Source: Intrasporangium calvum
Lineage (GTDB): Bacteria > Actinomycetota > Actinomycetes > Actinomycetales > Dermatophilaceae
DNA: 64,000 bases
Direction: 5' to 3'
Assembly (NCBI RefSeq): GCF_028446585.1
Contig: NZ_JAPFQL010000007.1
Coordinates: forward strand, 1 to 64,000
The position numbers were made by a program, and so were the translations under genes. Shown here piece by piece: positions 38,115 to 47,658 of the stretch. Numbering within the stretch: position 1 is the first letter of the stretch; every line of letters begins with the position of its first letter. The notes under the pieces were generated by a model. It searched no databases. It was not told the origin of the DNA and saw nothing but the letters and a program-made list of their open reading frames with translations.

Positions 38115-41100
38115 ATGATCTCGCGCATCGCGATCGTCAACCGTGGCGAGGCCGCCATGCGGCTCATCCACGCCGTCCGCGACCTCAACGCCCAGAACGC
38201 CGGGGACGGGCGCAGCCACCGGATCGAGACGATCGCCCTGCACACCGAGGGTGAGCGGCGGGCGATGTTCGTCCGCGAGAGCGATCACGCCTACGACCTC
38301 GGCCCGGCCGCCAACCGGCCCTACATCGACCACGCCGTCCTCGAGCGGGCGCTGCTCGAGACGGGCGCGGACGCGGCCTGGGTCGGGTGGGGGTTCGTCG
38401 CCGAGGACCCCGCCTTCGCCGACCTGTGCGAGCGGATCGGCGTCACCTTCATCGGCCCGAGCGCCGAGGCGATGCGCAAGCTCGGCGACAAGATCGGCTC
38501 CAAGCTCATCGCGGAGGAGGTCGGCGTCCCTGTCGCCCCGTGGTCGCGCGGCGGCGTGGACACCCTCGAGGAGGCCAAGGAGGCGGCCGCCCGCATCGGC
38601 TACCCGCTCATGCTCAAGGCGACGGCCGGCGGTGGCGGGCGCGGCATCCGCAAGGTCGAGTCCGACGCGGACCTGACCGAGGCCTACGAGCGCACCCGCG
38701 ACGAGGCGGCCCGCGCGTTCGGCTCCGGGGTCGTCTTCCTCGAGAAGCTCGTCACCGGAGCCCGCCACATCGAGGTCCAGGTGATTGCCGACGGCCAGGG
38801 CACGGCCTGGGCCGTCGGCGTCCGCGACTGCTCGATCCAGCGGCGCAACCAGAAGGTCATCGAGGAGTCCGCCTCCGTGGTCCTCTCCGCCGAGGAGACG
38901 GCGGAGGTCCGGTCCGCGGCAGAGCGACTCGCAGTGGCCGTGGGCTACGCGGGCGCGGGCACCGTGGAGTTCCTCTACCACCCGGGTGAGAAGTTCTTCG
39001 CCTTCCTCGAGGTCAACACCCGGCTCCAGGTCGAGCACCCCATCACCGAGGCGACGACGGACACCGACCTCGTCAAGCTCCAGATCCACGTCGCCGGCGG
39101 CGGGCGCCTCGAAGGCGAGCGCCCGGTGGAGCGGGGCCACGCCGTCGAGGCCCGGCTCAATGCCGAGGACCCCGACCGCGACTTCGCTCCGGCCCCCGGG
39201 CGCATCGCGCTGCTCGACTTCCCGTCCGGCCCCGGCATCCGGGTCGACACCGGAGTCGGCGAGGGCGACTCGATCCCCGCGGACTTCGACTCCATGATCG
39301 CCAAGATCATCGCCTACGGGCGGGACCGGGACGAGGCGTTGGCCCGCCTGCGCCGAGCCATGGCCGAGACGACCGTCGTCATCGACGGTGGAGCGACCAA
39401 CAAGAGCTTCATCCTCGACCTCCTCGACCAACCTGAGGTGATCGACGGCTCGGCCGACACGGGCTGGATCGACCGCGTCCGCGGCGAGGGACGCCTCATG
39501 TCCCAGCGCCACTCCGGCATCGCCCTGGTGGCCGCCGGGATCGAGGCCTACGAGGAGGCCGAGGCCATCGAGCGCGCCCGACTCTTCGAGACGGCACGCG
39601 GCGGTCGCCCGCAGGTTCACCACCAGATCGGCCGCGGTGTCGACCTCAAGCTGCGCGGTGCCGTCCACAAGGTCAACGTCCTGCGCATCGCCCCCCACCG
39701 CTACCGCGTGACGGTCGGGTCCGGAGCCACCGGCGAAGAAGGGCACGTCGTCGAGGCCCAGCTCGACCGGATCGACGACTACCAGAGCCGCATCGTCATC
39801 GGCGGACGGAACCACCGCCTCATCACCGCGTTGCACGGGCCCGTCCTCCTCGTCGAGGTCGACGGGGTGATGCACCGGGTGTCCCGCGACGAGGGTGGCG
39901 TGCTCCGGTCTCCGGCCCCGGCTCTCGTCGTCGCGACACCCGTCGAAGTCGGCGCCGAGGTGGCGGCGGGCGCTCCGGTGCTCGTCCTCGAGTCGATGAA
40001 GATGGAGACCGTGGTCGCGGCCCCGTTCGCCGGCCGGGTCAAGGAGATCCTCGTCGGCGTCGGCGGCCAGGTCGAGACCGGCGCGGCCCTCGTCCGGCTC
40101 GAGCCCACCGGGGACGAGGACGAGTCGGCAGTGGGCGCTGCCCCTGCCGCCACGGTCGACCTCGAGCTGCCGGACTGCACCGTGGCCGGCGAGACGCTGC
40201 GCGACCGGCTCGTCCGCGGCGTGTCCGAGCTGTCGGCGGGCGTTCTCGGCTTCGACAACGACGACAACGGCAACCACCGCAGCCTCACCGCCTACCTCTC
40301 CGCCCGTGACCAGGCGACGGCGGCGGGAGAGAGCCCCCTCTCCGAGGAGATCTACCTGCTGGATCTCGTCGCCGACTTCGCCGAGCTGAGCCGCAACCGC
40401 CCGGCTGAGGAGGAGCGCCACACGGAGCTGCTCGTCCACTCCCCCAAGGAGCACTTCCACACCTACCTCCAGAGCCTCGACGCCGACCGTGCGGCCCTGC
40501 CGGCGGCGTTCCGCGACAAGTTGGCTCGCGTCCTTCGGCACTACGGCGTGTCGGAGCTCGACCGGACCCCGGACCTCGAGGAGGCCGTCTTCCGGGTCTT
40601 CCTCGCGCAGCAGCGGACCTCCCCCGAAGTCGCCCTCGCCACCTCGCTCCTGCAGCGCTGGCTCGGCGAGCCCGCGCCCACAACACCGCATGACACGGCC
40701 GCCCGCGACACCCTCGACCGCCTCGTGCTGGCCACCCAGCTGCGCTTCCCCGTGGTCGGCGACCTCGCCCGCAGCGTCCGCTTCCGCTGGTTCGAGCAGC
40801 CGCTCGTGGAAGCCGAGCGGCAGAGCGTGCTCGCCGGTGTCCGGAGCAAGATCGAGGCCCTGGCCGCCGAGGCCGAGCGCATCGGCGACGACGGCGAGGC
40901 GATCCCCGAGAGCGTCCACCGTGACTACACGGCCGGCGTCGACGAGCTGGCTGCCATCCCCGAGCAGATCGTCCGCTTCCTCGCCGAGCGGCTGGACCGG
41001 CCCGACGACAGCCTGCCCCGCCACGAGCCGATGGTCGAGGTGCTCATCAAGCGGCACTACCACGAGCACGATCTCCACGGGCCGCACCGCTTCCACGCCG

Positions 41101-43697
41101 GCGGACGGCCCTTCGCGGTGGCCGACTACACGCTCGACGGCCGGCCGACCCACCTCACCTCGACGATCGGCGACGTCGACGAGCTGACTCCCGGCAGCGA
41201 CCTCGCTGTGTCAGTCGGCAACGACGTGTGGAGCCGGGTCGAGGAGCATGACGCCGTCGTGGACCTCTACCTCCGCTGGCGGGACCAGCCGGCCGATCCC
41301 GAGGGGGTCAGCGCGGGCCTCGCGACGCGGCTCAAGGCGCTGGACTGGGCCAAGGACCTGCGTCGGGTCGCCGTCGCCGTGACCGGCACGGGTGATCAGC
41401 CGGTCGGCTACTTCACCTTCCGCCCGCAGGGCGACGACCTCGTCGAGGACCGCCTCGTCCGCGGCGTGCATCCCATGGTCGGGCGGCGCCTGCAGCTGTG
41501 GCGACTGCGTGACTTCGAGGTCACCCGCCTCGAGGCGCCCGAGGACGTCTTCCTCTACGAGTGCGTCGCCCCTGACAACCCCGACGACCGGCGCCTCGTC
41601 GTGTCGGCACAGGTCCGCCAGCTCGTCGTCGTGCGCGACGACAACGGGCGGGTCTCCGGTCTGCCGCAGGTCGAGCGGGCCATCGCCAACTGTCTCGATG
41701 CCGTCCGCCGCGTCCGCGCGTCGCGTGGCTCGGCCGGCTCCCGCCTCGACATGAACTACGTCTGGGTGACGATCTGGCCGATCATCGAGGCCGACCTCGA
41801 CCAGCTCACCGCCCTGCAGGCCCAGATCGCCCCGCTCACCGTCGGAGCCGGCGTCGAGGAGGTCCTCGTCCAGGCCCGCGTCGTCCTCGACCCGGAGGAG
41901 GGGCCCGTCCCGATCGCCGGCCGGTTCTCCTACCAACCCGGCTCAGGTGTGGTCGGGACCGTCGGCCAGCCTCCGGCCGAGCCCCTCAGGCCCCTCGACG
42001 ACTACGCGTCGAAGGTCGTCCGGGCCCGTCGCCGCGGGCTGGTCTACCCCTACGAGCTGCAGTCGATGATCGCCGGGGAGGGCGGCACCGTCGTCGAGCA
42101 CGACCTCGACGACACCGGGCGCCTCGTCCCGGTCGACCGGCCCCTTGGTCTCAACAAGGCCGGCATCATCGTTGCCCTGGTCACCTCCCCGACCGAGCGG
42201 CACCCGGAGGGCGTCGAGCGGATCGTGCTGAGCGGCGACCCGCTCCGCTCCCTCGGCTCGGTCGCCGAGGCGGAGTGCGCGCGCGTCATCGCGGCCCTCG
42301 ACCTCGCCGAGGAGCGCCGTATCCCCGTCGAGTGGTACTCCCTGTCTGCCGGTGCACGGATCTCGATGGACTCCGGCACCGAGAACATGGACTGGGTCGC
42401 CCGAGCCCTCAAGCGGATCGTCGAGTTCACCCAGTCCGGCCAGGAGATCAACGTCGTCGTGGCCGGCATCAACGTCGGCGCCCAGCCCTACTGGAACGCC
42501 GAGGCCACGATGCTGATGCACACCAAGGGCATCCTCGTCATGACCCCCGACAGCGCCATGGTGCTCACGGGCAAGCAGTCGCTCGACTTCTCCGGCGGCG
42601 TCTCCGCGGAGGACAACTTCGGCATCGGCGGCTACGACCGGGTCATGGGCCCGAACGGTCAGGCGCAGTACTGGGCCAAGGATCTCGCCGCGGCACGCGA
42701 CATCCTCATGTCCCACTACGACCACGCCTACGTCGCTCGCGGTGAGAGCGGTCCGCGCCGCGTTCCCACCACCGACCCGGTCGACCGGGACGTCACGTCC
42801 TATCCGCACTCCATGCCCGACTCCGGCTTCACCACGGTCGGCGACATCTTCTCCGCCGACAAGAACCCCGACCGCAAGAAGCCGTTCGACATCCGCACGC
42901 TCATGCGAGCCCTCGCCGACCAGGACCATGTGACCCTGGAGCGGTGGGCCGGCATGGCCGACGCCGAGACCGCGGTCATCCAGGATGCGCACCTCGGTGG
43001 CATCCCGGTCTGCCTCATCGGCATCGAGTCCAAGTCGGTGCCGCGGCGCGGCTTCCCGCCCACCGACGGCCCCGACACCTACACCGCAGGAACCCTGTTC
43101 CCGCGCTCGTCGAAGAAGGTCGCGCGAGCCCTCAACGCCGCCAGCGGCAACCGGCCCGTCGTGATCCTGGCCAACCTCTCCGGCTTCGACGGCTCACCCG
43201 AGTCGATGCGCAACCTCCAGCTCGAGTACGGCGCGGAGATCGGCCGGGCCATCGTCAACTTCGACGGCCCGATCGCCTTCACCGTCATCTCCCGCTATCA
43301 CGGTGGCGCCTTCGTGGTCTTCTCCAAGGCACTCAACCCGAGCATGACCGTGCTCGCCATCGAGGGATCCTTCGCCTCGGTCATCGGCGGCGCTCCTGCG
43401 GCTGCCGTCGTCTTCGCGCGCGACGTCGACGCACGCACCGCCGCGGACCCGCGGGTGGCCGGCCTCTCGGCTCGCGTCGACGCCGCCGAGGGCGTCGAAC
43501 GCGCCCAGCTGGCCACCGAGCTGGCGGAGCTGCGGGCGACCGTGCGCGCCGAGAAGCTCGGCGAGGTGGCTGCCGAGTTCGACAGCGTCCACAGCATCCA
43601 CCGGGCGGTGGAGGTGGGCTCGGTCGACGAGGTCATCGAGGCCACGGACCTGCGGCCTCGGATCATCTCCGCGCTCGAGGCTGGCCTCGGGGACTGA
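38115..43697 (+). CDS. Single-chain acyl-CoA carboxylase (BC-BCCP-CT fusion)
   Basis: This 1860-residue protein carries all parts of an acyl-CoA carboxylase. Biotin carboxylase (about 1-450) shows the ATP-grasp loop KATAGGGGRGIRKV, EKLVTGARHIEVQV and EVNTRLQVEHPITE. The biotin-carrier site is ESMKMETV, with Lys at about 629. A long central region follows, then carboxyltransferase halves (about 1310-1860) with ARISMDSGTENMDW and FASVIGGAPAAAVV. It carboxylates acetyl-CoA or another acyl-CoA. The order and size resemble the eukaryotic single-chain enzyme rather than the usual separate actinobacterial subunits. The ATG at 38115 follows AAAGGAG. The substrate cannot be read from sequence. Confidence 0.88.
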   Translation: MISRIAIVNRGEAAMRLIHAVRDLNAQNAGDGRSHRIETIALHTEGERRAMFVRESDHAYDLGPAANRPYIDHAVLERALLETGADAAWVGWGFVAEDPAFADLCERIGVTFIGPSAEAMRKLGDKIGSKLIAEEVGVPVAPWSRGGVDTLEEAKEAAARIGYPLMLKATAGGGGRGIRKVESDADLTEAYERTRDEAARAFGSGVVFLEKLVTGARHIEVQVIADGQGTAWAVGVRDCSIQRRNQKVIEESASVVLSAEETAEVRSAAERLAVAVGYAGAGTVEFLYHPGEKFFAFLEVNTRLQVEHPITEATTDTDLVKLQIHVAGGGRLEGERPVERGHAVEARLNAEDPDRDFAPAPGRIALLDFPSGPGIRVDTGVGEGDSIPADFDSMIAKIIAYGRDRDEALARLRRAMAETTVVIDGGATNKSFILDLLDQPEVIDGSADTGWIDRVRGEGRLMSQRHSGIALVAAGIEAYEEAEAIERARLFETARGGRPQVHHQIGRGVDLKLRGAVHKVNVLRIAPHRYRVTVGSGATGEEGHVVEAQLDRIDDYQSRIVIGGRNHRLITALHGPVLLVEVDGVMHRVSRDEGGVLRSPAPALVVATPVEVGAEVAAGAPVLVLESMKMETVVAAPFAGRVKEILVGVGGQVETGAALVRLEPTGDEDESAVGAAPAATVDLELPDCTVAGETLRDRLVRGVSELSAGVLGFDNDDNGNHRSLTAYLSARDQATAAGESPLSEEIYLLDLVADFAELSRNRPAEEERHTELLVHSPKEHFHTYLQSLDADRAALPAAFRDKLARVLRHYGVSELDRTPDLEEAVFRVFLAQQRTSPEVALATSLLQRWLGEPAPTTPHDTAARDTLDRLVLATQLRFPVVGDLARSVRFRWFEQPLVEAERQSVLAGVRSKIEALAAEAERIGDDGEAIPESVHRDYTAGVDELAAIPEQIVRFLAERLDRPDDSLPRHEPMVEVLIKRHYHEHDLHGPHRFHAGGRPFAVADYTLDGRPTHLTSTIGDVDELTPGSDLAVSVGNDVWSRVEEHDAVVDLYLRWRDQPADPEGVSAGLATRLKALDWAKDLRRVAVAVTGTGDQPVGYFTFRPQGDDLVEDRLVRGVHPMVGRRLQLWRLRDFEVTRLEAPEDVFLYECVAPDNPDDRRLVVSAQVRQLVVVRDDNGRVSGLPQVERAIANCLDAVRRVRASRGSAGSRLDMNYVWVTIWPIIEADLDQLTALQAQIAPLTVGAGVEEVLVQARVVLDPEEGPVPIAGRFSYQPGSGVVGTVGQPPAEPLRPLDDYASKVVRARRRGLVYPYELQSMIAGEGGTVVEHDLDDTGRLVPVDRPLGLNKAGIIVALVTSPTERHPEGVERIVLSGDPLRSLGSVAEAECARVIAALDLAEERRIPVEWYSLSAGARISMDSGTENMDWVARALKRIVEFTQSGQEINVVVAGINVGAQPYWNAEATMLMHTKGILVMTPDSAMVLTGKQSLDFSGGVSAEDNFGIGGYDRVMGPNGQAQYWAKDLAAARDILMSHYDHAYVARGESGPRRVPTTDPVDRDVTSYPHSMPDSGFTTVGDIFSADKNPDRKKPFDIRTLMRALADQDHVTLERWAGMADAETAVIQDAHLGGIPVCLIGIESKSVPRRGFPPTDGPDTYTAGTLFPRSSKKVARALNAASGNRPVVILANLSGFDGSPESMRNLQLEYGAEIGRAIVNFDGPIAFTVISRYHGGAFVVFSKALNPSMTVLAIEGSFASVIGGAPAAAVVFARDVDARTAADPRVAGLSARVDAAEGVERAQLATELAELRATVRAEKLGEVAAEFDSVHSIHRAVEVGSVDEVIEATDLRPRIISALEAGLGD

Positions 43698-43719
43698 GGA
43701 GCCCCCGGTCACGCGAAGC

Positions 43720-43760
43720 GACGAGGCCCTGCCCCGGTCACCCGGGGAAGGGGCCTCGTC
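43720..43760 (+). terminator. Strong hairpin after the fused carboxylase
   Basis: GACGAGGCCC (43720-43729) pairs with GGGCCTCGTC (43751-43760), and inner CCCCGG pairs with CCGGGG. It starts 22 bases after the stop codon. No T-run follows, as is common in high-GC actinobacteria. Confidence 0.75.
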
Positions 43761-43787
43761 CGCGTCCAGAGGGAGGGCCGAACGCGA

Positions 43788-43833
43788 CCCAGCCGCATGC
43801 CGGTGAGTGGGGGCTCAGCGGCATACGGCTGGG
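43788..43833. repeat. 15-mer-containing hairpin between convergent genes
   Basis: CCCAGCCGCATGCCG (43788-43802) and CGGCATACGGCTGGG (43819-43833) are reverse complements with one mismatch. The right arm overlaps a dispersed 15-mer copy (GCTCAGCGGCATACG, 43813-43827, A variant, reverse orientation). It lies 34 bases before the convergent anti-sigma-like gene ends, so it may serve as its terminator. Confidence 0.65.
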
Positions 43834-43866
43834 TTTGGGGGCTGCGCGGTGCTAGCTACCGCGCCT

Positions 43867-44622
43867 TCACGACCGCCCGGTCGGGTGGGAGGGTGAGGCG
43901 GTCGGAACTGTGTCCGGCGTTGCCGGAGCTGGGGTGGCGTCGGGACGCTGCGTCGGGGAGACGCTCGGCACCGACTCGGGCTTGCCCGTGGGGGCGGACT
44001 CAGGCTTGCCGGTGGCGCGGTCCCCGGACTCGCCGGGTGCCTCGACCTCGGCGCAGAAGGCCTCGATCTCGTCCTCGCCGCCCGCAGCGGTGGCGAGGTT
44101 CTGGAACGCAACCGACTCCATGGCCTTGCCGTTCTGCGCGACGCCCTTCCACGCGGTGCACAGGCCGTAGGCGGCCGACCCGGTGGCGTCCGGACCCACC
44201 GGTGTGGCCGTGTCGTTCTGGCCCTTGGCGTCCTTGCCCGCGTCCGTCGCAGCGCCGGCCTGGGTGGGCGTCGCGGCGGCGGTGGCGCGGGTCTCGGGCG
44301 TGGCCGGCGTGCTGGCCGAGACGTAGGCCACGGTGGCGGCGCCACCGAGGCCCACGGCAATACCGGCAATGGTCGCGCCGAGCTTCGCGCCGGCGAGCGT
44401 TGAGATCATGGAGGGTCTCCGTCGTTGAGGGATGGGAGCGGAGACATGGGCGCGGAACGCCTCGAGGGGACCGTCGAAGCCGGAGAGCTCCCGCTCGCTG
44501 GGCCGGGCGGTGAGGAGGAAGGCCACCCGGGCCAGCTCCGGGTTGGCAGCGACCTCGTCGAGCAGGTCGTCGTGCGACCCGGCCCGATCGTGGAGCCCCT
44601 CACCATGAAATTCGTTGCTCAT
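43867..44622 (-). CDS. Single-pass membrane protein downstream of ECF sigma factor
   Basis: The 251-residue protein has a cytosolic N-terminus (about 1-70), one membrane helix (about 75-102, LGATIAGIAVGLGGAATVAYV) and an outer Ala/Thr/Pro-rich part with two isolated Cys residues. It starts one base after the sigma-factor stop, so it is in the position of an anti-sigma factor. It lacks the zinc H-x3-C-x2-C motif of common anti-sigma proteins. Assignment as anti-sigma is therefore from context only. It ends in Pro/Ser/Thr-rich low-complexity sequence. Confidence 0.65.
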   Translation of the reverse strand: MSNEFHGEGLHDRAGSHDDLLDEVAANPELARVAFLLTARPSERELSGFDGPLEAFRAHVSAPIPQRRRPSMISTLAGAKLGATIAGIAVGLGGAATVAYVSASTPATPETRATAAATPTQAGAATDAGKDAKGQNDTATPVGPDATGSAAYGLCTAWKGVAQNGKAMESVAFQNLATAAGGEDEIEAFCAEVEAPGESGDRATGKPESAPTGKPESVPSVSPTQRPDATPAPATPDTVPTASPSHPTGRS

Positions 44623-44623
44623 G

Positions 44624-45196
44624 TCACCCCCGAAGCGCCCGAAGGTCGCTCTGCGTTACGTCCTGCTTCGACAATTTCTTTGCCAGGCTCTCCAGGCCCC
44701 GGTGACAGGCCACCCGGATCGAGCCGGGCGTCCGTCCCAGCAGCTCGGCCACCTCTGCCACGGGAAGTCCCGCGACGACTCGGAGCAGCACGGCCTCGGC
44801 CTGGGCCGCCGGCAGGGTGCGGACGAGTCGCAGCATGTCCTCGGTGGTGGCCGCATCGACCACCGCATCGGCACTGTCCGCGGCCGTGTCCGACGCCCAC
44901 GTGCTCGCGCGCCAGCCGAGGCCGGCCTCGCGGGCCCGTTTGCGGCCCGCATCGACCGCCCGTCGGCGAGCGGTCGTGAACACCCAGGCCCGCCATGCCG
45001 TCTCGTCCCCCTCGAAGCGCCTCAGGCCGCGGACCACCGTCGTCCACGTCTCCGCCGCCACCTCCTCGGCCATCTCGCCGCCAAGGCTCAGGTAGCGCAG
45101 CAGAGCCGGGTTGAGGTCACGCCAGAGCCGCGCGAACGCGTACTCGTCACCTGCCTGTGCGTCAGCGAGGACCTTCTCGAAGTCTGCGCCGATCAC
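44624..45196 (-). CDS. ECF-type RNA polymerase sigma factor
   Basis: The 190-residue protein has sigma region 2 (EYAFARLWRDLNPALLRYLSL and AWVFTTARRRAVDAGRK) and region 4 (LPAAQAEAVLLRVVAGLPVAEVAELLGRTPGSIRVACHRGL). It would direct RNA polymerase to alternative promoters. The start is GTG at 45196. The following membrane protein is probably its partner. I could not find a convincing ECF-type promoter (GGAAC with a matching -10) correctly placed before it. Confidence 0.9.
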   Translation of the reverse strand: MIGADFEKVLADAQAGDEYAFARLWRDLNPALLRYLSLGGEMAEEVAAETWTTVVRGLRRFEGDETAWRAWVFTTARRRAVDAGRKRAREAGLGWRASTWASDTAADSADAVVDAATTEDMLRLVRTLPAAQAEAVLLRVVAGLPVAEVAELLGRTPGSIRVACHRGLESLAKKLSKQDVTQSDLRALRG

Positions 45197-45388
45197 GCCG
45201 GACAGTCTGGCCTGTCGGAACGGAAATCGCTAGGGCGTAGCCGGACAAATCCGGCGAGCGCCCTGTGTGGGGTCGACTGGCCCCTCCACCGAACCGGAAG
45301 GCGCCATGCCGTCACCCACGAGGTCCTGTGGGGTGCGGGCATCGGGGTCGTGGCCGCGGTCATCCTGCTGACGAGCTGAGCCCGGGAC

Positions 45389-45628
45389 TCAGTGCGTCGC
45401 CCGCCACCAGCGCTGGCCGCCGACGAAGGCGAGGAGGACCCCAAGGCCTCCGATCACCAGCCCGACGAGCAGCCACGTGCCGAGCTGCCCGTCACGGGCG
45501 ACCGCCCCCGTGCTGCTTCCGCCGAGGAAGCCCGCCAAGGGCGCGATCACGGCCAGGATGCTTCCGAGGATGGTCATCCAGAAGCCGGGGGCCACGGCGT
45601 CGGGGCGGTCATGGAGCTCAGCATTCAT
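45389..45628 (-). CDS. Small two-helix membrane protein
   Basis: The 79-residue product starts MNAELHDRPDAVAPGFW and has two hydrophobic segments (about 18-35 and 50-68) with a small polar loop. The ATG at 45628 has GGAG at fitting spacing. No family is recognised. It stands alone, convergent with nothing obvious and divergent from the zinc-finger gene. Confidence 0.65.
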   Translation of the reverse strand: MNAELHDRPDAVAPGFWMTILGSILAVIAPLAGFLGGSSTGAVARDGQLGTWLLVGLVIGGLGVLLAFVGGQRWWRATH

Positions 45629-45730
45629 GGGCAACTCCGTTCAAACGGGGCAGGTCGCAACGCCACCAGCGTAGCCAGCCACCGGCGGCGCAGAGCGCGG
45701 TGTGCCCGGGTCGGGTCGTAGGCTGGCCCC

Positions 45731-46090
45731 ATGGTCGACGCTCCCGGAGCCACCCCCGACATCGACCCGAGCGTGCCCCCGAGCGGCACCGGCTGCGCCG
45801 AGTGCCTGGCCGCGAACGGCTGGTGGGTCCATCTGCGCCGCTGCGCGGCGTGCGGGCACGTCGGGTGTTGCGACACCTCGCCGTCGCAGCACGCCAGTGG
45901 CCACTTCCGGGCCACCGGTCACCCGATCGTGCGCAGCTTCGAGCCGGGCGAGGACTGGTTCTACGACTACCGGAACCAGGACTTCGTCACCGGCCCGGAC
46001 CTGGCGCCTCCCTCGAGCCGCCCTGAGGGCCAAGGCGTCCCGGCCCCGGCCGACCGCGTCCCCCCGAACTGGCGCGACCTCATCCACTGA
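45731..46090 (+). CDS. UBP-type zinc finger protein
   Basis: The 119-residue protein carries a UBP-type zinc finger: paired Cys in GCAECLA, CAACGHVGCCD, and His residues in QHASGHFRATGHP, spaced as in ubiquitin-hydrolase zinc fingers, followed by WFYDYRNQDF. In eukaryotes this fold binds ubiquitin tails; in bacteria such stand-alone proteins have no settled role. The length fits the bacterial family. Confidence 0.85.
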   Translation: MVDAPGATPDIDPSVPPSGTGCAECLAANGWWVHLRRCAACGHVGCCDTSPSQHASGHFRATGHPIVRSFEPGEDWFYDYRNQDFVTGPDLAPPSSRPEGQGVPAPADRVPPNWRDLIH

Positions 46091-46218
46091 GCCCACTCAC
46101 TGAACTGCCCCGGTGACCGAGCTCGGGGGGTTCTCGGCGCGCGGAGTTCGAGGGTGAGCCTCCTTCTGCTCGTCCCAGGACAGGCAGCGCTTTCCGCTGA
46201 CAGATGGGAGGTTGGCGC

Positions 46219-47481
46219 TCAGGCCTGGGTGCGCAGGTAGCGCCCGAAGTGGGGCACCGTGAACGCGATCTGTCCGCGCTCGCCGGAGTAGATGAGCCCC
46301 TTCTTGATCAGTGCATCCCTCGCGGGAGAGAGGGACTGGGGCTTGCGCCCCAGGATGTCGGCCACGGCCGAGGTCGGGACGGCGTCGAGCTCGTTGACGA
46401 TGCCGTATGCCGCTGGGCCGGCTCCCACACCACCGTTGTCCTCCGCTGTGGCGGGGTCGTCAGGCCCGCCCACCAGGGCCGCGTCGGCCATGGCCCGGAG
46501 GTACTCGCGTTCGGCGGGGGTGGCCCGCTCGAAGCGGGACCCGAAGAAGCCGACGGCGAGCTCGGACTCGGCCTCGGGCGCGGCGACGCGGATGTCCTCG
46601 GCGGTGATGGGGGACGACGGCGCGACGTCCCAGACGACCTTGCCGTAGGCCTGGATGAAGTAGGGGTAGCCGGCGGTGATGGCATACATCGACTCGAGTG
46701 CCTCGGGGTGGAACTCGCAGCCTTCCTCGGCAGCGGGCCCGGCGAGCGCCCGGTCGGCCGCCTCCCGGGGCAGGCGGTCGATGCGCTGGTAGCGGAAGAG
46801 CCGCTCGGAGTAGGACTTGGACGCCGACAGGACGGCGGGCAGGTGGGGCAGCCCCGCGCCGACGACGATCACGGGCAGCCCCGACTGAGAGATCTCGTGG
46901 CAGGCCCCACAGACTGCGGAGACGTCCTCGGGCCCGAGGTCCTGCATCTCGTCGATGAAGAAGGCGACGCCCTTGCCGAGGTCGGCGGCGAGCCCACCGA
47001 TGTCGGTGAACAGCTCGACGAGGTCGATCTCGATGTCCCCGGAGTCGGCGCGGCCGGCCACGGCGGGAACGTCGATGCCGGGCTGCCACTTGTCCCGCAG
47101 CTTGCTGCCGGAGACGGCGTCCCTCAGCGCGAACGACTTGATGATGCCGAGCACCTGGTCGACGTCGTCGGCGCGCGGGTGGCCGAGCTCGCGGACGGCC
47201 TGGTGGGCCGCGGCGGCCAGGGGCCGGCGCAGTCGCTGTTCGGGGCGCGCCTCGAGCTTGCCCGTCCCCCAGTCGGCCCGCACGGCGGAGGAGCGCAGGG
47301 CGTTGAGCAGGACGGTCTTCCCGACGCCGCGCAGGCCGGTCAGCACGATGGACCGCTCGGACCGCCCTCTCGCGATGCGCTCCAGCACGACGTCGAACGT
47401 CTTCAGCTGCTCGTCCCGCCCGGCGAGCTCAGGGGGGCGCTGCCCCGCACCCGGGGCGTACGGGTTCGTGATGGGGTCCAC
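46219..47481 (-). CDS. AAA/STAND-type ATPase with C-terminal winged-helix-like region
   Basis: The 420-residue protein has Walker A GLRGVGKTVLL (about residues 48-58) and Walker B GVAFFIDEMQDL (about 168-179) in an orc1/cdc6-like AAA_16 fold. A C-terminal part resembles a winged helix (AVADILGRKPQSLSPARDALIKKGLI) that could bind DNA. Its function is unknown. A 15-mer copy is read in frame as PAAYG (about residue 357), inside a Gly/Ala-rich linker just before the winged helix. Confidence 0.75.
   Translation of the reverse strand: MDPITNPYAPGAGQRPPELAGRDEQLKTFDVVLERIARGRSERSIVLTGLRGVGKTVLLNALRSSAVRADWGTGKLEARPEQRLRRPLAAAAHQAVRELGHPRADDVDQVLGIIKSFALRDAVSGSKLRDKWQPGIDVPAVAGRADSGDIEIDLVELFTDIGGLAADLGKGVAFFIDEMQDLGPEDVSAVCGACHEISQSGLPVIVVGAGLPHLPAVLSASKSYSERLFRYQRIDRLPREAADRALAGPAAEEGCEFHPEALESMYAITAGYPYFIQAYGKVVWDVAPSSPITAEDIRVAAPEAESELAVGFFGSRFERATPAEREYLRAMADAALVGGPDDPATAEDNGGVGAGPAAYGIVNELDAVPTSAVADILGRKPQSLSPARDALIKKGLIYSGERGQIAFTVPHFGRYLRTQA
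46404..46418 (+). repeat. Dispersed 15-mer copy in the ATPase gene
   Basis: This is an exact CGTATGCCGCTGGGC, read on the gene strand as PAAYG. Confidence 0.9.
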
Positions 47482-47580
47482 GATCGGAGGCTATACGCGC
47501 TTCTAGGGAAAACCTGAGACATCGGCAGACAGGCCGATCGTGTCGCCGCGACAGCCTCGACCGCCTCGACAGGACATGAA

Positions 47581-47624
47581 AAGACGCCGTTCCGCACGGT
47601 CAGGGGTGGTCATGCGGAACGGCG
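47581..47624 (-). terminator. Rho-independent terminator after pdxY
   Basis: CGCCGTTCCGCA (47585-47596) and TGCGGAACGGCG (47613-47624) pair perfectly around a 16-base loop. On the minus strand the stem is followed by TCTTTT, a T-run. It lies 35 bases after the pdxY stop. Confidence 0.85.
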
Positions 47625-47658
47625 CGATGCGAGCATAACGCGATGTGATGGTTGTCCG

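Noticed and set aside
45306-45370. Short ATG frame (21 residues) with good ribosome site after the sigma factor gene
   Set aside because: The start leads into an arginine/serine-rich peptide; a hydrophobic stretch lies in another frame without a start. A one-base error could make a small membrane protein, but this cannot be shown.
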